From Candidatus Helarchaeota archaeon (GTDB taxonomy: Archaea; Asgardarchaeota; Lokiarchaeia; Helarchaeales; JABXJV01): 10,051 bases of DNA. The notes beneath the pieces were generated by a model. The model saw only the letters and a list, made by a program, of their open reading frames with translations. It had not been told where the DNA came from and ran no database searches. Made by a program: the position numbers and the translations under genes. Shown piece after piece: positions 6,824-10,051 of this stretch (positions are counted from its first letter, which is position 1; each line of letters starts with the position of its first letter). The stretch covers positions 1-10,051 of the forward strand of contig JABXJV010000330.1 in the NCBI GenBank assembly GCA_013375355.1, read 5' to 3'.

Positions 6824-6883
6824 CCAAATTTAAAAATAGCATCAATAGAGAATTATATAGAAGATATTAAACAAATAAATTAA
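6824..6883 (+). pseudogene. In-frame continuation of the PIN toxin after its stop
   Basis: Directly after TAA 6821-6823 the frame encodes 19 residues (PNLKIASIENYIEDIKQIN) and ends at TAA 6881-6883. VapC proteins often end with a segment of the type F-x-x-(V/I)-x-P-N-L-K-I-x-x-(Y), so this reads as the severed tail of the toxin. The full product would be about 123 residues, near the family norm. Confidence 0.55.
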
Positions 6884-6920
6884 TCTTATTAATGCTCGTT
6901 GAAGTTCTTTTTATTCCTTT

Positions 6921-6934
6921 TTGAAATTTTTCAA
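6921..6934 (+). terminator. Possible terminator downstream of the toxin gene
   Basis: TTGAAA and TTTCAA flank two Ts and are followed by TCTTTT. A second perfect inverted repeat, TGAAAT-A-ATTTCA, follows at 6942-6954, just before the right direct repeat. The stems are only six pairs and A/T-rich, so a weak terminator is possible. The T-rich run itself may act as an archaeal terminator. Confidence 0.3.
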
Positions 6935-6958
6935 TCTTTTGTGAAATAATTTCATTTA

Positions 6959-6991
6959 AGTTATTTATATAGTCCTACAGACTAATCACAA
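6959..6991 (+). repeat. 33-bp direct repeat, right copy
   Basis: This matches 6114-6146 at 31 of 33 positions. It retains the reading of the MFS C-terminus (SYLYSPTD and stop), but the frame upstream shows no further resemblance to the MFS gene and has a TAA six codons before this segment. It is therefore a short duplicated end, not a second transporter gene. Confidence 0.85.
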
Positions 6992-7004
6992 AAATAATCT
7001 AATA

Positions 7005-7012
7005 ATTTATAC
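7005..7012 (+). promoter_or_regulatory. TATA-like box of the large membrane protein gene
   Basis: ATTTATAC is centred about 24 nt before the ATG at 7033, with no Shine-Dalgarno between, which fits a leaderless transcript. It lies 14 nt after the right direct repeat, so the gene has its own promoter outside the cassette. Confidence 0.45.
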
Positions 7013-7032
7013 AGAAAATAACATTTAATTCA

Positions 7033-9234
7033 ATGATCTCAATGAAACTTAAATATAACCAGAAAGTATATTTGATTACCATAATCTATGCTATTTGTAC
7101 ACTTCCGTTATATTTTCTATTATTTAAAATACCAAATCCCGTTGTTCAACCTTGGCAGGTCCTTATCTTTCCTTTACTTCTACCAATATGTTTAATACTT
7201 CCAAAAAAGATTAAAAATAAGATTATTGAATGTAACGATTTCCAATTAACTTTAGTTGACAATCAAAAATTTAAGGGACTATATGCTGAAGATACGCGAG
7301 CTTGGATGGAAAGAACATATAAGAGGAAAAGGGATAAATTATTTAATTTAACATTGTTAATCGTATTTTTGATACTCCCCTCCGTACTGACCTTTTATTT
7401 ATTACAAAATGTTCAAATAAATTTAACATTTCTAGAATGGATTTATTTTATTGGTTTTGGCATAACTTTAATTGCCATTTTGATTTATGCAGGTTACAAT
7501 TTCTTTTTATTATTACAAGTTTCTTCAATTATTCATCATTTCTGTTTTTGGGAAACTAAGGGAATTTCTTATTTTAAAAATCCATTAGGGGAATTGCTTA
7601 TTTTAAATATATTTACCTTTACTTGTTTATATTCAGTACTTTTAAACTACTTAACGCCTCTTTTATTCGGAATAATCGTCTTTACCGTATCAGGAGTGAA
7701 CCCCAAAATCGATTATGTTCAGGATGTTGGACCAGAATTTTCAAATTATAAAAAAATTACTCCTTATATTTTGATATTTGCAAATTTGATGTATCTTATA
7801 AAATGGGCTCATGGTTTTTATTCAAATACTGACCTTCTTTTATTTTCTTCGAATTTTCTTGTATTTTTCATATATAGACATTATTTAAACGATGTACTAA
7901 CGGCTAGATATTCTGATTACGAAAAAGCTACTGCAGATTTTTTAGAGACATTCGCTCATGATAAAATACAAGTTCCATATTATGCGCTCATAATTTTTGC
8001 ATCTTTAATTCCGTTTATTTTTGCGATTTTAACTGCTAGCCTTTGGAGCTGGAAATTTGCTCTTTTTATTATTTTCACAATATTTTCGTTTATTTCAAGC
8101 TATATCGGAATCTCTTTCTTAAGCTATGAAAAAAATAGAGCAATATTACAAAAATTTAGGAAACTTTTCCTTTCAGTTATAATAATGAATTCATGTATAC
8201 CCTTGGGTTTTTATGTAGTAGATACATTCATTTTCCTTTCAGTTATCCAATTTTGGCTACTTCCCATAGTTATCATTTTAACAATTCTAAATTTAATTTT
8301 TGGTCATCAATTCTATAATAGAGAAGTTAATGATCGATTCAGACTGTTTTTTTGTTTTAGTATAATATGTGTTTCGTTAATTCCGCTCTTAAATTTCGTA
8401 ATTGAATTCATATTTACCCAATCTTTGAATCAAATATTCTGGAATTTATGGTTAACTTTGCTATTAACTGCTTTAGGTGTTGTTTTAATGTTTCTTGGAA
8501 TTCACTTGTTGAGAAGAAAAACTAAGGAAATTGTAAGTCGATTTCTCCCTTACATTCCTGAACACAAAATAGAAGAGACAAACTTCCATTTTTGGGCATC
8601 ATTTAATAGCAATCATTCATTTTATTTTAGCATATTTTTTGGATTTACTTTTTTATTTTTTGGCTTTGGGTGGTCATTAATAAACTTATTCGAAATACAA
8701 ATTATATTCAATGATGTTCATCTATTTACAATTGATCTACTTGGATATAACCTAAATCTAAGTCAAATTACTTGGTTTTTTAACAATTATTTAGGTATAT
8801 TGATCTATGGCATAGGTGTTGGATTAACGGTTAATATATTTGGAATTAACATAAATATTAATCAAATTATTTGGATTTTTGGCAATTATTTAGGTATATT
8901 TGTCTATGGCTTAGGCATTGGATTTCTATTTTGGCTCCTCTTTAATGCAACACATGATGTTTGGCATTCAATTACGCTATCAGAAGGAGTTCCGATCGAT
9001 GTGCATAAAGATCTCTATTCAAAGAAGAAGATATTTTTTCAAGGTGCATTATTAGTAATCTTAATTTGTGGAGGTATTGCTATCTGGTATTTAGGAGATA
9101 TTTTAATTCGAACTTCATACTTTCAGATTCTATACCGATTCTCAAACTTACTAGTAATGGGTATAATTACTTTTCTTGGTATAATTTACATTATTAGGCA
9201 TGAAATTAATCGGAAAAAACAAAATATTAAATAA
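7033..9234 (+). CDS. Large polytopic membrane protein, unknown function
   Basis: This is a 733-residue integral membrane protein that I cannot assign to a family. I count about 17-18 hydrophobic segments spread from residue 12 to the C-terminus. The only sizeable hydrophilic parts are a basic loop at about 58-101 (with TRAWMERTYKRKR), a loop before helix 14, and a loop at about 638-670 holding THDVWHS (H641, D642, H645). Aromatic residues are abundant. No transporter signature, glycosyltransferase motif or ATP-binding site is visible, so transporter, enzyme or sensor cannot be told apart. Residues 565-597 and 598-630 are a tandem duplication. The start is ATG 7033, 24 nt behind a TATA-like box; ATG 7042 is an alternative three codons on. 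The C-terminus is short and basic (NRKKQNIK), which suggests a cytosolic end. It is followed 57 nt later by uvrC, with which no functional link is evident. Confidence 0.8.
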   Translation: MISMKLKYNQKVYLITIIYAICTLPLYFLLFKIPNPVVQPWQVLIFPLLLPICLILPKKIKNKIIECNDFQLTLVDNQKFKGLYAEDTRAWMERTYKRKRDKLFNLTLLIVFLILPSVLTFYLLQNVQINLTFLEWIYFIGFGITLIAILIYAGYNFFLLLQVSSIIHHFCFWETKGISYFKNPLGELLILNIFTFTCLYSVLLNYLTPLLFGIIVFTVSGVNPKIDYVQDVGPEFSNYKKITPYILIFANLMYLIKWAHGFYSNTDLLLFSSNFLVFFIYRHYLNDVLTARYSDYEKATADFLETFAHDKIQVPYYALIIFASLIPFIFAILTASLWSWKFALFIIFTIFSFISSYIGISFLSYEKNRAILQKFRKLFLSVIIMNSCIPLGFYVVDTFIFLSVIQFWLLPIVIILTILNLIFGHQFYNREVNDRFRLFFCFSIICVSLIPLLNFVIEFIFTQSLNQIFWNLWLTLLLTALGVVLMFLGIHLLRRKTKEIVSRFLPYIPEHKIEETNFHFWASFNSNHSFYFSIFFGFTFLFFGFGWSLINLFEIQIIFNDVHLFTIDLLGYNLNLSQITWFFNNYLGILIYGIGVGLTVNIFGINININQIIWIFGNYLGIFVYGLGIGFLFWLLFNATHDVWHSITLSEGVPIDVHKDLYSKKKIFFQGALLVILICGGIAIWYLGDILIRTSYFQILYRFSNLLVMGIITFLGIIYIIRHEINRKKQNIK
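8725..8922 (+). repeat. 99-bp tandem duplication inside the membrane protein gene
   Basis: Unit 1 (8725-8823) and unit 2 (8824-8922) align without gaps. They encode segments sharing NYLGI, (I/V)YG and G(I/V)(N/G)-type positions, such as NNYLGILIYGIGVG and GNYLGIFVYGLGIG. The 3' two thirds is the best conserved, and the first 20 bases are more diverged. The period is exactly 33 codons, so the frame is kept and one membrane segment is added. Confidence 0.85.
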
Positions 9235-9244
9235 ATATATATTC

Positions 9245-9252
9245 TTTATAAA
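9245..9252 (+). promoter_or_regulatory. TATA-like box of uvrC
   Basis: TTTATAAA lies about 43 nt before the uvrC ATG. Transcription about 26 nt downstream of its centre would begin near 9275 and leave a leader of about 17 nt, containing GAGAA at 9281-9285 as a weak ribosome-binding site. Confidence 0.4.
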
Positions 9253-9291
9253 TTCTATGATGATTTTATTCATTTTTAAAGAGAACTCCCC

Positions 9292-10051
9292 ATGCCCATT
9301 AAAGATAAACTAGAGTCAATTCCAGATAAACCAGGTTGTTATTTCTTTAAGAATAATAATAACGTTATTTATATTGGGAAAGCCATTTCATTAAAGAAAC
9401 GAGTAAATTCCTATTTCCATATTCCACCTTCTGCCTCACCTAAATTACAAGCTTTAATGGCAGAACTAACTGATATTGATTGGAAAATCACAAATTCTGA
9501 AATTGAAGCTCTCTTATTAGAATCTCAATTAATAAAACAATATCAACCTAAATATAACAAACGAGCTAAGGATGATAAGAGCTTTCCATATATTCATATC
9601 ACAGATGAGCCATTTCCTCGAATTTTTATAAAAAGATTAATTAAAAATGCTGATCGCAAACCTGGAAAATATTTTGGACCTTTTACTGATGTCAAAGCAC
9701 TCCGTCAAACTTTAAGATTTATTTTAAAAACATTTCCTGCGGCAAATTGTTCAAAACCTGTTGATAAACAAAAAAAATTCTGCCTAAAATATCAATATCA
9801 TTTATGTTCTGCTCCATGTGTTAAAAAAATAACTAAAAAGGAATATAATAACAGAATAGATTTGATTTGTAAGCTTTTATCTGGACAAAGAGAATCTCTA
9901 TTAAAAGAATTATATATAGATATGGAGGCTGCTTCAGAAAATCTAGATTTTGAAAGAGCAGCAGATATTAGGGACCAAATTTCTGCATTAGAGAAATCAA
10001 TTAGAAATGTTACAATTACCAGTTCCGAACCAAATTTTGATATAATTTCGG
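9292..10051 (+). CDS. uvrC: Excinuclease ABC subunit C, 5' part only
   Basis: UvrC is the nuclease of UvrABC nucleotide excision repair; it cuts the damaged strand on both sides of the lesion. The first 253 codons are visible; the full protein is usually about 600 residues, so the UvrB-independent C-terminal half (RNase H-like nuclease and HhH) is missing. The N-terminal GIY-YIG nuclease covers about residues 11-90: PGCY (14-17, with C where many have V or I), VIYIGKA (25-31), R37 and the metal-binding E77 in ALLLESQLIK, followed by QPKYN. Four cysteines, C153, C164, C172 and C176 (HLCSAPC), match the iron-sulphur cluster ligands known in UvrC. A UVR helical hairpin that contacts UvrB follows near 225-245 (NLDFERAADIRDQISALE). 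The start at ATG 9292 gives the canonical N-terminus. UvrC is a bacterial-type protein found patchily in archaea and is usually explained by transfer. Confidence 0.95.
   Translation, partial: MPIKDKLESIPDKPGCYFFKNNNNVIYIGKAISLKKRVNSYFHIPPSASPKLQALMAELTDIDWKITNSEIEALLLESQLIKQYQPKYNKRAKDDKSFPYIHITDEPFPRIFIKRLIKNADRKPGKYFGPFTDVKALRQTLRFILKTFPAANCSKPVDKQKKFCLKYQYHLCSAPCVKKITKKEYNNRIDLICKLLSGQRESLLKELYIDMEAASENLDFERAADIRDQISALEKSIRNVTITSSEPNFDIIS

Noticed and set aside
6147..6958. A full insertion sequence or integrative element
   Set aside because: No transposase, integrase or terminal inverted repeats are present; only the toxin-antitoxin pair lies between the direct repeats.
6824..6991. A decayed second MFS transporter ending at the right direct repeat
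   Set aside because: Only the 33-bp end matches. Just upstream the frame has a TAA and no transporter-like residues, and the preceding DNA reads as the toxin tail.

Overview
The window is strongly AT-rich and compactly coded. It most likely comes from an archaeon, and an Asgard (Lokiarchaeia-like) genome is my best guess. Three observations support this. Several start codons lie 24-26 nt behind a TATA-like box with no Shine-Dalgarno sequence, the archaeal leaderless pattern. One gene encodes a eukaryote-like protein made of HEAT repeats, TPRs, winged helices and a C-terminal RING-like zinc finger. A VapBC-type pair of archaeal appearance is also present. The lineage is an inference from gene content; no rRNA or other marker is in the window.

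Layout. Bases 1-693 hold two tandem paralogues of a small helical protein of unknown function, the first cut by the window edge. They align without gaps over their last 68 residues and share a proline-rich C-terminal tail ending in FPM. A class I SAM-dependent methyltransferase of the glycine/sarcosine N-methyltransferase-like type follows on the same strand (723-1457). Two minus-strand genes come next: a four-helix membrane protein (1541-2062) and, upstream of it in transcription, the 835-residue HEAT/TPR/winged-helix/RING-like protein (2167-4674). Across an AT-rich divergent promoter region lies a plus-strand MFS transporter (4890-6140).

Bases 6114-6991 form a small cassette. A ribbon-helix-helix antitoxin and a PIN-domain toxin (VapBC type) sit between two 33-bp direct repeats. 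The left repeat is the last codons of the MFS gene plus its stop; the right repeat copies these downstream of the toxin. The toxin frame is interrupted by a TAA, behind which a plausible C-terminal tail continues. After the cassette come an unrecognised membrane protein with about 18 predicted helices and a 33-residue internal tandem duplication (7033-9234), and the first 253 codons of uvrC, the excision-repair nuclease subunit, which runs off the right edge.

Functional reading. No single pathway joins these genes. The most notable unit is the HEAT-TPR-WH-RING protein, a candidate scaffold or E3-like component of an archaeal ubiquitin-type system. The VapBC cassette between duplicated gene ends looks like a small acquired module. 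No tRNA, rRNA or CRISPR array was seen. No stretch longer than about 300 bases lacks a gene.
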